A stretch of DNA of 64,000 bases from Sapria himalayana. Its lineage: Eukaryota; Streptophyta; Magnoliopsida; Malpighiales; Rafflesiaceae. Of this stretch, positions 12,001 to 26,816 are shown piece by piece. Under the pieces are notes generated by a model that saw only the letters and a program-made list of their open reading frames with translations, made no database searches and had not been told where the DNA came from. The stretch lies in contig JAREIK010012038.1 in assembly GCA_029783825.1 (NCBI GenBank), forward strand, positions 62,001 to 126,000. Direction: 5' to 3'. Numbering within the stretch: position 1 is the stretch's first letter; the number at the start of each line of letters is the position of its first letter. The translations under genes and the position numbers were made by a program.

Positions 12001-14387
12001 TGTTTTTTTAGTTTTTGCTTCTTTTTATATGCTTATATTTTTTTTGATTAAAAATAAATTATTTAAATTATATTTAAGGTTTATGAGTTTAATGTTTTAA
12101 GTGTTTAGGGGCTTTTGTGTTTAAGAGTTTAGAGATTTAAGTGTTTAGGCATTTAGTGGTCTATAAGGTTTATTTAAATAATGATATAACAAAAAATTTA
12201 TTTTTATTTTTTTTTTCTAATTTTTTAAGGTTATAAAATTTGAAAATATAAAAATTTCTAAATTTTTTTCAAATATAAATATAATATTTAGTTATAATAA
12301 TCTTATAAATACAAGTCATTTAAATTCAATATAAATAATCACATTGCTAGATATTATAATAATGATCAATAAATAAATTAATAAACTATTATTAATAAGA
12401 TAGATATTATTTAAAATATATTTGCAAAATCTAAATTTATTCAAAATCAAAGTATATATTACTAAATAATAATTTTTTTTAATATTTTTCTTTTTTTATA
12501 AGTTTATATTTTTGTTATTAAAAATAAATTATTTTAATTATATTTGTCTTCCTCATAATTTATTTTGTAATTTATAATTCTATAAAAATAAACTAATAAA
12601 TAATTAAAATAAATATTTAAAATTATAATGAATACAAATAAAATTGAGATTTATTATTTATTATTCAGGATATACATGTTTAATGGTTTAAGTATTTAGA
12701 TATTTTGGGGTTTAGTCATTTAAGTGTTTATGCCTTAAGTGATTTTATCTAATTTTTGAAGGTTATAACCTTTGAAAATATAATAATTTTTAATTTTTTA
12801 TAAAATGTGAATATAATATTTAGTTATAATAATCTTGATAATTATATATAATGTAAAATCAATATAAATAATTTTATTAATATATATTATAATAATGATC
12901 AATAAATAAATTAATAAACTATTATTAATTAGAATGATATAAATTAAAATATAATTGCAAATTCTAAAATGTTTCAAAATTAAATTAAAATAAATTACTA
13001 AATAATAATATTTTTTTAAAAAAATTTGCCTCTTTTTATAATCTTATATTTTTTTGATGAAAAATAAATTTTTTAAATTATATCCATCTCACTAATAATT
13101 TATTTTGTAATTAATATTTCAATAAAAATAAAGTGATAAATAATTAAAACTAATATTTAAAATTATAATGAATACTAATAAAAATGAGATTTATTATTTA
13201 TTATTTAGAGTATGCTAATTTAGAGGCTTATGTATTTATGTGCTTCGTGGTTTAGGAGTTTAATCATTAAGAATTTAGGTATTTTGTGGTTTATAGATTT
13301 TATTTAAAAAATATAATAATAAAAAATTTATTTTTTTATTTTTTCTTATTTTCAAAAGTTATAACATTTGAAAACTTAATAATTTTTAAATTTTTTTAAA
13401 ATATGAAAATATTATGTTGTTATAATTATCTAAATAATTATAAATTATGTAAATTCAATATAAATAATTTTTTCTATAGATATTATGATGACGATAATAA
13501 AATAAATTAATAAACTATTATTAATCAGATAGATATTAAATAAAATTTATTTGCAAAACCTAAAATGATTCAAAATCAAAGTAAAATATATTAATAAGAT
13601 AGATATTAAATAAAACTATTATTAATAAGATAAAATATATAGGTTTAAAAGATTATATATTTAGGAGTTTTGGGATTTAAGAATTTAGTGATTTAAGTGT
13701 TTAGGGATTTAGTAGTTTATAGCTTTTATTTAAAAAATAAAATAACAAAAATTTTTTTTTTGTTATTTGGTCTCATTTTTGAAGGATATAACCTTTGAAA
13801 CTATAACAATTTTTAAATTTTTTTTAAATGTGAATAATATATTTAGTTATGATAATCTTAATAATTATATATCATGTAAATTCAATGTAAACAATTATAT
13901 TGATATATATTATAATAATGATAATACAAAAGATTAATAAACAATTATTAATAAGATAAATATTGTTTAAAATATATTTGAAAAACCTAAAATGATTTAA
14001 AATCAAAGTAAAATATTTTACTAAATATTAATTTTAATTTTTTAAATTTTTGTATCCTTTTATAAGCTTATATATTTTTTGATGAAAAATAAATTATTTT
14101 AATTATATTTGTCTAACTATTAATTTATTTTTTAATTTATATTTCTATAAAAATAAACTAATAATTAATTAAAATGTATATATAAAATTATAATGAATAC
14201 TAATAAAAATGAGATTTATGATTTATTATTTAGGGTATACCTATTTAATGGTTTAAGTTTATTGTGGTTTTGTGGTTAATGACTTTATTGATTTATATGT
14301 TTACACATTTAGGTTTTATTTATTGATTTATAGGTTTTATTTAAACAATGAAATAACAAAAAATTTATATTTATGAATTTTCTTGAT
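9100..14387 (-). repeat. Higher-order repeat copy 1
   Basis: Landmarks recur about 5,680 bp downstream: 'tttaatttaaatta..tct' at 10,260 and 15,945; the 'ggcattacg..gtatgcattt' octamer block at 11,030 and 16,707; 'aggtttatgagtttaatg' at 12,080 and 'aggtttacgagtttaatg' at 17,757; 'ggtattttgtggtttatag' at 13,279 and 18,960; 'tttaaaagattatatattta' at 13,636 and 19,325. Palindrome spacings (600, 477, 532, 593, 429, 614) are the same in both copies. So several distinct monomer variants were amplified together as one unit. The left edge is blurred by the scrambled patch near 9.2 kb. Confidence 0.8.
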
Positions 14388-14779
14388 TTTCAAAGGTTAT
14401 AACCTTTGAAAATATAATAATTTCTAAATTTTTTTGACTTGTAAATATAATATTTAGTTATAATAATCTTAATAATTATAAGACATTTAAATTCAATATA
14501 AGTAATTTTATTGTTAGATATTATAAAATTGATCAAATAATAAATTAATAAACTATTCTTAATAAGATTGATAGCAATTAAAATATAATTGCAAAACCTA
14601 TATATAATGATTCAAAATCAAAGTAAAATATATTACTAAATAATAATTTTTTCTTTTTAAATTTTTACTTCTTTTTATAAGCATATATTTTTTTTGATTA
14701 AAAATAAATTATTAAAATTATAGTTGTCTCGCTCTTTATTTATTTTGTAATTAATATTTCTATCAAAAATAAACTATTA

Positions 14780-17700
14780 AATAATTAAAATGAATATTTA
14801 AAATTATAATGAATACAAATTAAAATGAGATTTATTATTTATTATATGTGGTATACCGGTTTGATGGTTTGATTATTTAGGAGTTTTTTTGTTTAAGAGT
14901 TTATCAATTTATGTTTTTAGGTATTTTGTGGTTTAAGTGAATACTATGTATAATTATATTAATCTTACTATTTATATATCATATAAATTCAATATAAACA
15001 ATTTATTGATAGATATTATAATAATGATCAAAAATTAAATTAATAAACTATTATTAATAATATAAATATTAATTAAAATATATTTACATAACACAAAATG
15101 ATTCAAAATCAAATCTAAATATATTACAAAATAATAATATTTAATTTTTAAATTTGTCCTTCTTTTTATAAGCTTATATTTTTTTGAATAAAAATAAATT
15201 ATTTAAATAATATTTGTCTTACTCGAAATTTATTTTGTAATTAATTTTTCTAAATAATTAAACTATAAATAATTAAAATGAATATTTAAAATTATAATAA
15301 ATAGAAATAAAAATAAGATTTATTATTTATTAAGTAGTATATGGATGTTAAAATGTTTATGTATTTAGGGGTTTCAGGTTTTATGAGCTTACTAATTTAA
15401 GTAAGTAAGCATTTAATAGTCTATAAGTTTTATTTAAAAAATAAAATAACTAAAAATTTATTTTTATTATTTTTTCTCATTTTTTAAGGTTATAACCTTT
15501 GAAAATATAATAATTTTTAAATTTTTTTCAAAAGTGAATACAATATTTATTTATAATAATCATAATAATTAAATATCATATAAATTCAATATAAACAATT
15601 TTATTGATATATATTCTAATAATTATCAAAAAATAAATTAATAAAAATATTATTAATAATATAGATATCAATTAAAATATAATTACAAAACATAAAATGA
15701 TTCATAAACAAATCAAAATATATTACTATATAATAATTTTTTGCTTTCAAATTTTTTTTTATTTTAAAAAATTTAGTTATATTTTTTTGATTAAAAATAA
15801 TTTACATAAATTATATTTGTCTAACAAATAATTTATTTTTTAATTAATATTTATATAAAAATAAAAAAAAGTAATAATTAAAATGAATATTAAAAATTAT
15901 AATGATAAAAAAATGAGATTTATTATTTATTATTTAGGGTATACCGGTTTAATTTAAGTTATATCTGTCTCACTAATAATTTATTTTGTAATTAATATTT
16001 CTATAAAAATAAACTGATAAATAATTAAAATAAAAATTTAAAATTATACTGAATAAAAATTAAAATGAGATTTATGATTAATTATTAATGTATACCAGTT
16101 TAATGGTTTAAGTATTTTGAGGTTTTTTCGTTTAGGAGTTAAGCGATTTATGTTTTTAAGCATTTAGTGATTTATAGGTTTTATTTAAACAATAAAATAA
16201 CAAAAAAAATTGTAATTTTTTGTCATTTTCAAATGTTATAACCTTTGAAATTTTAATAATATTTAAAATTTTTTGAAATTTGAATACAATATTTAGTTAT
16301 AAATATTTTAATAATTCTATATCATATAAAATAAATATAAACAATTTTATTGATAGATATTATAATAATGATCAAAAATTAATTAATAAACTTTTTATAA
16401 TAAGATAGATATTAATTAAAAAATATTTAAAAAACCCAAATTAATTCAAAATTAAAGTAAAATATATTATTTGATAATAATTTTTAATTTTTAATAATAC
16501 TTCTTTTATACTTCTTTTAAAAGCGTATATATATTTTTTGATTAAAAATAAATTTTTTAAATTATATGTGTCGCACTCATTATTTATTTTGTAATAAAAA
16601 TAAACTAATAAATAATTAAAATGACTATTTAAAATAATAATAAATTGAAATAAAAATTAAATTTATTAATTATTAAGTAGTATATAGCGGTTTAATGGTT
16701 TTTGTAATAGGCATTACGGGTTTTAGAAATTTACAGATATAACTATGTATGCATTTAGTGGTTTATAGGTTTTATTTAAAAAATAAAATAACAAAAAATT
16801 TATTTTTATTAATTTTTCATTATTCCAAAGGTTATAACCTTTGAAAATATAATAATTTTAAAATTTTTTTCAAAAGTGAATTCAATATTTAGTCATAATA
16901 ATCATTATATTTATATTTCATATAATTTCAATATAAATAATTTTATTGATAAATATTCTAATAATGATCAAAAAATAAATTAATAATCTATTATTAATAA
17001 GATAGATATCAATTAAAATATAATTACAAAACCTAAAATGATTAAGAAGTAAAGCAAAATATATTACAATATTATAAATTGTTGTTTTAAAATTTTTTAT
17101 TCTTTTTATAAGTTTATCTATATTTTTTGATGAAAAATAATTTATATACATTATATTTATCTAACTCATAATTTATATTGTAATTAATATTTAATAAAAA
17201 CAAACAAATAAATAATTAAAATGAATATTTTAAATTATAATGAAATAAATAATATTGAGATTTATTATTTATTATTTAGGGTATACCAATTTAAAAGGAT
17301 CATCTATTTAATGTTTTCGAGATTTCGGAGTTATTGACTTAAGTGTTTAGGCATTTAGTAATTTATAGGATTTATTTAAACAATGAAATAACAAAAAAAT
17401 TATTTTTGATATTTTCTTACATTTTCAAAGGTTATAACCTTTGAAAATATAATAATTTTAAATTTTTTTTAATATGTGAATACAATATTTAGTAATAAGA
17501 ATCATTATAATTATATATAATATAAACTAAATATAACCAATTTTATTGATAGATATGATATCAATTATCAAAAAATAAATTAATATGCTTTTATTAATAT
17601 GATAGATATAAATTAAAATATAATTGCAAAACATAAAATTTTTCAAAATCAAAGTAAAATTTATTACCAAATAATAATTTTTGTTTTATAGTTTTTTTTT

Positions 17701-20057
17701 ATTTTTATAAGCTTATATTTTTTTTGATGAAATATAAATTATTTAAATTATATTTAAGGTTTACGAGTTTAATGTTTTAAGTGTTTATGGGCTTTTGTGT
17801 TTAAGAGTTTATAGATTTAAGTGTTTAGGCATTTAGTGGTCTATAAGTTTTATTTAAACAATGATATAACAAAAAATTTATTTATATATTTTTTTTAATT
17901 TTTTAAGCTTATAACCTTTCAAAATATAAAAATTTTTAAATTTTTTTCAAATGTAAATATAATATTTAGTTATAATAATCTTAGTAAATACAAGTCATTT
18001 AAATTCAATATAAATAATCAAATTGCTAGATATTATAATAATGATGAATAAATAAATTAATAAAATATTATTAATAAGATAGATATTATTTAAAATATAT
18101 TTGCAAAATCTAAATTTATTCAAAATCAAAGTATATATTACTAAATAATAATTTTTTTTAATATTTTGTTTTTTTTATAAGTTTATATTTTTGTTATTAC
18201 AAATAAATTATTTAAATTATATTTGTCTTCCTCATAAATTATTTTGTAATTTATAATTCTATAAAAATAATCTAATAAATAATTAAAATAAATATTTAAA
18301 TTTATAATGAATACAAATAAAATTGAGATTTATTATTTATTATTCAATATATAGAGGTTTAATGGTTTAAGTATTTAGGTGTTTTGGGGTTTATCCATTT
18401 ATGTGTTTATGCCTTAAGTGATTTTATCTAATTTTTGAAGGTTATAACCTTTGAAAATATAATAATTTTTAATTTTTTTAAAAATGTGAATATAATAATT
18501 AGTTATAATAAGCTTGATAATTATATATAATGTAAAATCAATATCAATAATATTATTAATAAATATTATAATAATAATGATCAATAAATAATTAATAAAC
18601 TATTATTAATTAGAATGATATAAATTAAAATATAATTGCAAAATCTAAAATTATTCAAAATTAAATTAAAATAAATTACTAGATAATAATATTTTGTTTT
18701 AAAAATTTTCTCTCTTTTTATGATCTTATATTTTTTTGATGAAAAATAAATTATTTATATTATATCTGTCTCACTAATAATTTATTTTGTAATTAATATT
18801 TCTATAAAAATAAACTGAAAAATAATTAAAATGAATATTTAAAATTATAATGATTACTAATAAATATAAGATTTATTATTTAGTATTTAGAGTATACTAA
18901 TTTAAAGGCTTATTTATTTATGGGCTTCGGGGTTTAGGAGTTTAGTCATTAAGAATTTAGGTATTTTGTGGTTTATAGATTTTATTTAAAAAATCTAATA
19001 ACAAAATATTTATTTTTTTATTTTTTCTTATTTTCAAAAGTTATAACCTTTGAAAACTTAATAATTTTTAAATTTTTTTAAAATGTGAAAATATTATTTT
19101 GTTATAATAATCTAAATAATTATATATTATGTAAATTCAATATAAATAATTTTTTATATATTAAAATGATGATGAAAATAAAATAAATTAATAAACTATT
19201 ATTAATAAGATAGATATTAAATAAATTTTATTTGCAAAACCTAAATTGATTCAAAATCAAAGTAAAATATATTAATAAGATAGATATTAAATAAAAATAT
19301 TTTTAATAAGATAAAATATACAGGTTTAAAAGATTATATATTTAGGAGTTTTGGGATTTAAGAATTTAGTGATTTAAGTGTTTAGGCATTTAGTAGTTAA
19401 TAGGTTTAATTTAAAAAATAAAATAACAAAAAAATTTGTTTTGTTATTTGTTCTCATTTTTGAAGGATATAACCTTTGAAACTAAACAATTTTTAATTTT
19501 TTTTTAAATGTGAATACTATATTTAGTTATGATAATCTTAATTATTATATATCATGTAAATTTAATATAAACAAATATATTGATATATATTATAATAATG
19601 ATCATACAAAAGATTAATAAACAATTATTAATAAGATAAATATTGTTTAAAATATTTTTTACAAAACCTAAAATGATTCAAAATCAAAGTGAAATATTTT
19701 ACTAAATATTAATTTTTAATTTTTAAATTTTTGTATCCATTTATAAGCTTATATATTTTTTGATGAAAAATAAATTATTTAAATTATATTTGTCTCACTA
19801 TTAATTTATTCTTAAATTTATATTTCTATAAAAATAAACTGATAAATAATTAAAATGTATATATAAAATTACAATGAATACTAATATAAATGAGATTTAT
19901 GATTAATTATTTAAGTTATACCTATTTAATGGTTTAAGTTTATCATGGTTTTGGTGTTAATGAGTTTATTGTTTTATATGTTTACACATTTAGGTGTTTA
20001 TAGGTTTTATTTAATCGATGAAATAACAAAAAAATTATTTTTATGAATTTTTGTGAT
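14780..20057 (-). repeat. Higher-order repeat copy 2
   Basis: This is the second copy of the ~5.7-kb multi-monomer unit at 9100-14387, in the same order with matching irregular spacings. At its left, near 14,935, about one monomer has been lost relative to the equivalent region at 20.6-21.3 kb. The octamer block 'ggagtttttttgtttaagagtttatc' there runs directly into 'gtgaatactatgtataatt', skipping the palindrome. The exact left limit is approximate. Confidence 0.75.
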
Positions 20058-23000
20058 TTTCAAAGGTTATAACCTTTGAAAATATAATAATTTTTTAATA
20101 GTTCTAAAATATGAATAGAATACTTAGTTATAATAATCTTAATAATTATATTTGATGTAAATTCATTATTTAAAAATTTATTAATATATATTATTTTAAT
20201 GATCAAAGAATAAATTAATAAACTATTATTAATAAGATAGATATTAATTAAAATATATTTGTAGAACCCAAAATAATTCAAAATCAAAGTAATTTATATT
20301 ACTAAACAAAATTTTAAAATTTTGAAATTTTGTTTATTTTTATATGCTTATATTTTTTTCATAAAAAATAATTTATTTAAATTATATATGTATCACTCAT
20401 TATTTATTTTGTAATTAATATTTCTATAAAAATAAACTAAAAATAATTAAAATGAATATTTAAAATTATAATGAATACAAATAAAAAAATGATTTATTAT
20501 TTAGGTTATATAGGTTTAATGGTTTAAGTATTTAGGGGGTTTTGGGATTTAGGAGTTTAGGGATTTAAATGGTTAGGCATTTAGTGGTTTATAAGTTTTA
20601 TTTAAATAATAAAATAATAAAAAAATTATTTTTGTTATTTTTTATCATTTTTGAAGGTTATAATCTTTGAAAATATAATAATTTTTAAATTTTTTTCAAA
20701 TGTAAATATAATATTTAGTTATAAGAATCTTAATAATTATAAGACATTTAAATTCAATATAAGTAATTTTATTGTTCGATGTTATAAAATTGATCTAATA
20801 ATAAATTAATAAACTATTCTGAATAAGATTGATAGCAATTAAAATATAATTGCAAAACCTATATATAATGATTAAAAATCAAAGTAAAATATATTACTAA
20901 ATAATAATTTTTTATTTTTAAATTTTTACTTCTTTTTATATGCTTATATTTTTTTTGATTAAAAATAAATTATTAAAATTATAGTTGTCTTGCTCATTAT
21001 TTATTTAGTAATTAATATTTCTATAAAAAATAAACTAAAAATAATTAAAATGAATATTTAAAATTATAATGAATACAAATTAAAAGTAGATTTATGATTT
21101 ATTATATGTGGTATACGGGTTTAATGGTTTGATTATTTTGGAGTTTTGTCATTTAGAAGTTTATCAATTTATGTTTTTAGGCATTTAGTGGCTTATAGGT
21201 TTTATTTATGTGATAAAAATAAAAAAAAAATTTAAGATTTTTTCTGATTTTGAATGGTTATAAACTTTAAAAATAAAATAATTTTTAAAATTATTTGAAA
21301 TGTGAATACTATGTATAATTATATTAATCTTACTAATTATATATCATATAAATTCAATATAAACAATTTTAATGATAGATATTATAATAACGATCAAAAA
21401 TTAAATTAATAAACTATTATTAATAATATAAATATTAATTAAATTATTTTTGCATGACACAAAATGATTCAAAATCAAATCAAAATGTATTAATAAAAAT
21501 TAATATTTAATTTTTAAATTTGTCCATCTTTTTATAAGCTTATATTTGTTTTGATTAAAAATAAATTATTTAAATAATATTTGTCTTACTTGAAATTTAT
21601 TTTGTAATTAATTTTTATAAATAATTAAACTATAAATAATTAAACTATAAATAATTAAAATGAATATTTAAAATTATAATAAATAGAAATAAAAATTAGA
21701 TTTAGTATTTATTAAGTAGTATATAGATGTTAAAATGTTTATATATTTAGGGCTTTCGGGGTTTATGAGCTTACTAATTTTAGTAAGTAAGCATTTAATG
21801 GTCTATAGGTTTTATTTAAAAAATAAAATAACTAAAAATTTGTTTTTATTATTTTTTCTCATTTTTTAATTTTATAACCTTTAAAAATATAATATTTTTT
21901 AATTTTTTTTCTAAAGTGAATACAATGTTTATTTATAATAATCATAAAATTTATATATCATATAAATTAAATATAAACAATTTTATGATAGATATTCTAA
22001 TAATTATCAAAAAATAAATTAAAAATCTATTATGAATAAGATTGATATTTCTTAAAATATAATATCAAAACCTAAAATGATTCAAAATCAAAGCAAAATA
22101 TATTACTAAATAATAATTATTTGTATTTAATTTTTTTTTCTTTTTATAAGCTTATCAATTTTTCGATAAAAAATAATTTTTATAAATTATATTTTTAACT
22201 TATAATTTATTTTATAATTAATACATATATAAAAATAAAAAACTAAACAATCAAAATGAATTTTTTAAATTTTAATGAAAACAAATAAAAATTAAATTTA
22301 TTAATTATTATTTAGGGTATACCGATTTAAAGGATTATCTATATAGAGGTATTAGAATTTTGTAGTTTAGTTATTTTAGTGCATAGGCATTTAGTGGTGC
22401 ATAGGTTTTATTTAAACAATATAATAACAAAGAAAAAATAATTTTTTTTATTTTTTCACATTTTCAAATGTTATAATCTTTGAAAATATAATAATTTTAA
22501 AATTTTTTTCAAAAGTGAATACAATATTTAGTTATAATAATCATTATATTTATATATCATATAAATTCAATATAAGCATTTTTATTGATAAATATTCTAA
22601 TAATGATGAAAAAATAACTTAATAATTTATTATTAATAAGATATATATCAATTAAAATATAATTAAAAAACATAAAATGATTCAGAAGCAAAGCAAAAAA
22701 ATATTATTATACAATAATTTTTTGTTTTGAATTTTTTTCTCTTTTAAAAAGTTTCTCTTTAATTTTTTGATGAAAAATAATTTATATAAATTATATTTGT
22801 CTAACTCAAAAATTTTTTGTAATTAATATTTATATAAAAATAAATAAATAAATAATTAAAATGAATATCTAAAATTATAATTAAAAAAATGACATTTATT
22901 ATTTATTATTTATTATTTAAGGTATACTGGTCTAATTTAAATTAGATATGTCTTACCAATAAGTTATTTTGTATTTAATATTTCTATAAAAATAAAGTGA

Positions 23001-23600
23001 AATTTAATTAAAATAAAATTTAAAATTATACTGAATAAAAATTAAAATGATATTTATGATTTATTCTTAATGTCTACTAGTTTAATGGTTTAAGTATTAG
23101 AGGTTTTGTCTTTTAGGAGTTTAGCGATTTAGGTTTTTAGGCATTTAGTGGATTATAGGTTTTATTTAATCAATAAAATAAAAAAAAATTGTAATTTTTT
23201 CTAATTTTCATAGGTTATAACCTTTGAAAATATAGTAATATTTAAATTTTTTTGAAATGTGAATACAATATTTAGTTATAATAATATTAGTAATTATATA
23301 TGATATAAATTCAATATAAATAATTTTATTGATAGATATTATAATAATGATCAAAAATTAAATTAATAAACTACTAATAATAAGATAGATATTAATTAAA
23401 AAATATTTACAAAACCCAAATTGATTCAAAATTAAAGTAAAATATATTAATGGATAATTATTTTTAATTTTTAAATTTTTACTTCATTCATAAGCATATA
23501 TATATTTTTTTGATTAAAAATAAATTATTTAAATTATATTTGTCGCACTCATACTTTATTTTGTAATATATATTTCTATAAAAATAAACTAATAAATAAT
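19425..23600 (-). repeat. Higher-order segment repeated after the hAT insertion
   Basis: This stretch parallels 35805-39980 at a constant offset of about 16,380 bp. Matching marks: 'gtttaagtttatcatgg' (19,930) with 'gtataagtttattgtgg' (36,310); 'gggtataccgatttaaagga' at 22,315 and 38,702; 'tatactggtctaatttaaat' at 22,922 and 39,304. Taking out the 7.18-kb transposon and its target duplication, the two copies are about 9.2 kb apart in satellite coordinates. Confidence 0.78.
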
Positions 23601-26600
23601 TAAAATGAATATTTAAAATTATAATAAATAGAAATAAAAATTAGATTTATTTATTATTAAGTAGTATATAGAAGTTTAATGGTTTATGTATTTATGCATT
23701 ACGGGGTGTAGGAGTTTACTGATTTAACTGTGTATGCATTTAATGGTTTATAGGTTTTATTTAAGAAAAAAAATAAAAAAAAAATTATTTTTATTATTTT
23801 TTGATATTTTCAAAGATTATAACCTTTGAAAATATAATAATTTTTAAATATTTTTCAAAAGTGAATAAATATTTATTTATAATAATTATAATAATTATAT
23901 ATCATATAAATTCAATATAAACAATTTTATTGATAGATATTCTAATAATTATCAAAAAATAAATTAAAAATTTAATATTAATAACATTGATATTACTTAA
24001 AATATAATATCAAAACCAAAATTGATTCAAAAGCAAAGCAATATATATTACTTAATAATAATTATTTATTTTTAAATTTTTATTCTTTTTATAAGCTTAA
24101 CTATTTTTTGATGAAAAATAATATTTATAAATTATATTTTTAACTCATAATTTATTTTATAATAAATATATATATATAAATAAAAAACTTAAGAATCAAA
24201 TAAATTTTTTAAATTATAATGAAAACAAATAAAAATGTGATTTATTAATTATTATTTATGGGATACCAATTTAAAAGATTATCTATATAGGGGTATCAGG
24301 ATTTGTAGTTTTGTGATTTAAGTGTTTAGGCATTTAGTTGTTTATAGGTTTTATTTAAAGAATAAAATAACAAAAAAAATATTTTTTTTATTTTTTAACA
24401 TGTTAAAAATTTATAATCTTTGAAAATATAATAATTTTAAAATTTTTTTCAAACGTGAATATAATATTTAGTTATAATAATTATTAAATATATATATCAT
24501 ATAAATTCAATATATACATTTTTATTGATAAATATTTTAATAATGATAATAAAATTATTTAATAATTTATTATTAATTATTTAGATATCAATTAAAATAT
24601 AATTACAAAACCTAAAATGATTTAGAAACAAAGCAAAATATATTACTATATAATAATTATTTGTTTTTAGTTTTTTTCTTCTTTTAATTAGTTTATCTAT
24701 ATTTTTTTGTTGAAAAATAATTTATATAAATTATATTTGTATAACTTATACTTTATTTTGTAATTAATATTTATATAAAAATAAATAAATAAATAATTAA
24801 AATGAATCTTTAAAATTATAATGAAAACAAATTGAAATTTATTATTTATTAATTAGAGTATACCGGTTTAATTTAAATTATATATGTCTCACTAATAATT
24901 TTTTTTGTAATTAATATTTCTATAAAAATAAACTGATACATTATTAAAATAACAATTTAAAATTATACTTAATAAAAATTAAATTGAGATTGATGATTTA
25001 TTATTAATGTATACCAATTTAATGGTTTGAGTATTTAAAGGTTTTTCATTTAGGAGTTTAGCAATTTTTGTTTTTAGGCATTTAGTGGTTTATAGGTTTT
25101 GTTTAAATAATGAAATAACAAAAAATGTATTTTTGATATTTTTTTTAAATATTCAAAGGTTATAACATTTGAAAATATAATAATTTTAAATTTTTTTAAA
25201 AATGGTTATACAATATTTAGTAATAATAAATATTATAAATATATATTATATCAACTAAATATAAATAATTTTATTGATAGATATTATATCAATTATCAAA
25301 AAATAAATTAATAAACTATTATTAATATGATAGATATAAATTAAAATATAATTAAAAAACATAAAATTATTCAAAATCAAACTAATATTTATTACTAAAT
25401 AATAATGTTTTTTTTGTTTTTGCATCATTTTATAAGCTTATATGTTTTTTTGATGAAAAATATATTATTTAAATTATATTTGTATCATTCATAATTTATT
25501 TTGTAATTAATATTTCTATAAATTATTTAAATTATATTTAAGGTTTACGAGTTCAAAGGTTTAAGTATTTAGGGGCTTCGGGGTTTAAGAGTTTAGATAT
25601 TTATGTATTTAAGCATTTAATGGCTTATAAGTTTTATTTAAACAATGATAAAGCAAAAAATTTATTTTTTGTTATTTTTATCATTTTTGAAGGTTATAAA
25701 CATTGAAAATATAATAATTTTTAAATTTTTTTTATATGTGAATACTATATTTAGTTATGATAATCTTAATAATTATATATCATGTAATATAAACAATTAT
25801 ATTGAAAAATATTATATTAATGATAAAAAAATAAATTAATAAACTATTATTAATAAGATAGATATCATTTTAAAAATATTTGCAAAACATTAATTTATTC
25901 AAAATCAAAGTAAAATATATTAAAAAATAATACTTTCTTTGATTTTTTGCTTCTTTTTATAAGTTTATATTTTTTGTTATTAAAAGTAAATTATTTAAAT
26001 TATATTTGTCTTCCTCTTATTTTATTTTTAATTTATAATTCTATAAAAATAAACTAATAAATAATTAAAATGAATATTTAAAAATATAATGAATACAAAT
26101 AAAATAAAGATTTATTATTTATTATTCAGGATATACTAGTTTAATAGTTTAAGTATTTAGGCATTTTGGGTTTTAGTGATTTAAGTGTTTCGGCCTTAAG
26201 TGATTTATAGTTTTTATTTAAAGAATGAAAAAATAAAAAATTTAATTTTTTGATTTTTTTTTTAATTTTTGATGGTTTTAACCTTTGAAATATAATAATT
26301 TTTAATTTTTTTAAATGTGAATATAATATTCAGTAATAGTAATCTTAATAATTATATATAATGTAAACTCAATAAGAATAATTTTATTAATAGATATTAA
26401 AATAATGATCAATACAAAATTAATAAACTATTATTAATAAGAATGATATAAATTAAAATATAATTGCAAAATCTAAAAAGATTCAAATTAAAAATAAATA
26501 TATTACTAAATAATAAATTTTTGTTTTTAAAATTTTGCCTCTTTTTATAAGGATATATATTTTTCTTGATGAAAAATAAATTATTTAAATTAGATCTGTC

Positions 26601-26728
26601 TCACTAATAATTTATTTTATAATTAATATTTCTATAAAAATAAACTTATAAATATTTAAAATAAAAATTTAAAATTATACTTAATAAAAATAAAATTAAG
26701 ATTTATGATTTTTTATTATAGTACACAT

Positions 26729-26816
26729 GTTTAATGGTTTAAATATTTAGAGGTTTTGTCGTTTAGGAGTTTAGCAATTTATGTTTTTAGGCATTTGGTG
26801 GCTTATAGGCTTTATT
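26729..26816 (-). repeat. Octamer-phased telomere-like block of the satellite (type example)
   Basis: Read in eights from 26729: gtttaatg, gtttaaat, atttagag, gttttgtc, gtttagga, gtttagca, atttatgt, ttttaggc, atttggtg, gcttatag, gctttatt. Eleven successive octamers keep a TTTA-like core in the same register. On the other strand this is CCTAAANN-like, close to but one base longer than the plant telomere heptamer. The block recurs in nearly every monomer next to the palindrome, for example at 10420-10500, 23080-23165 and, inverted, near 2930-2985. Confidence 0.85.
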
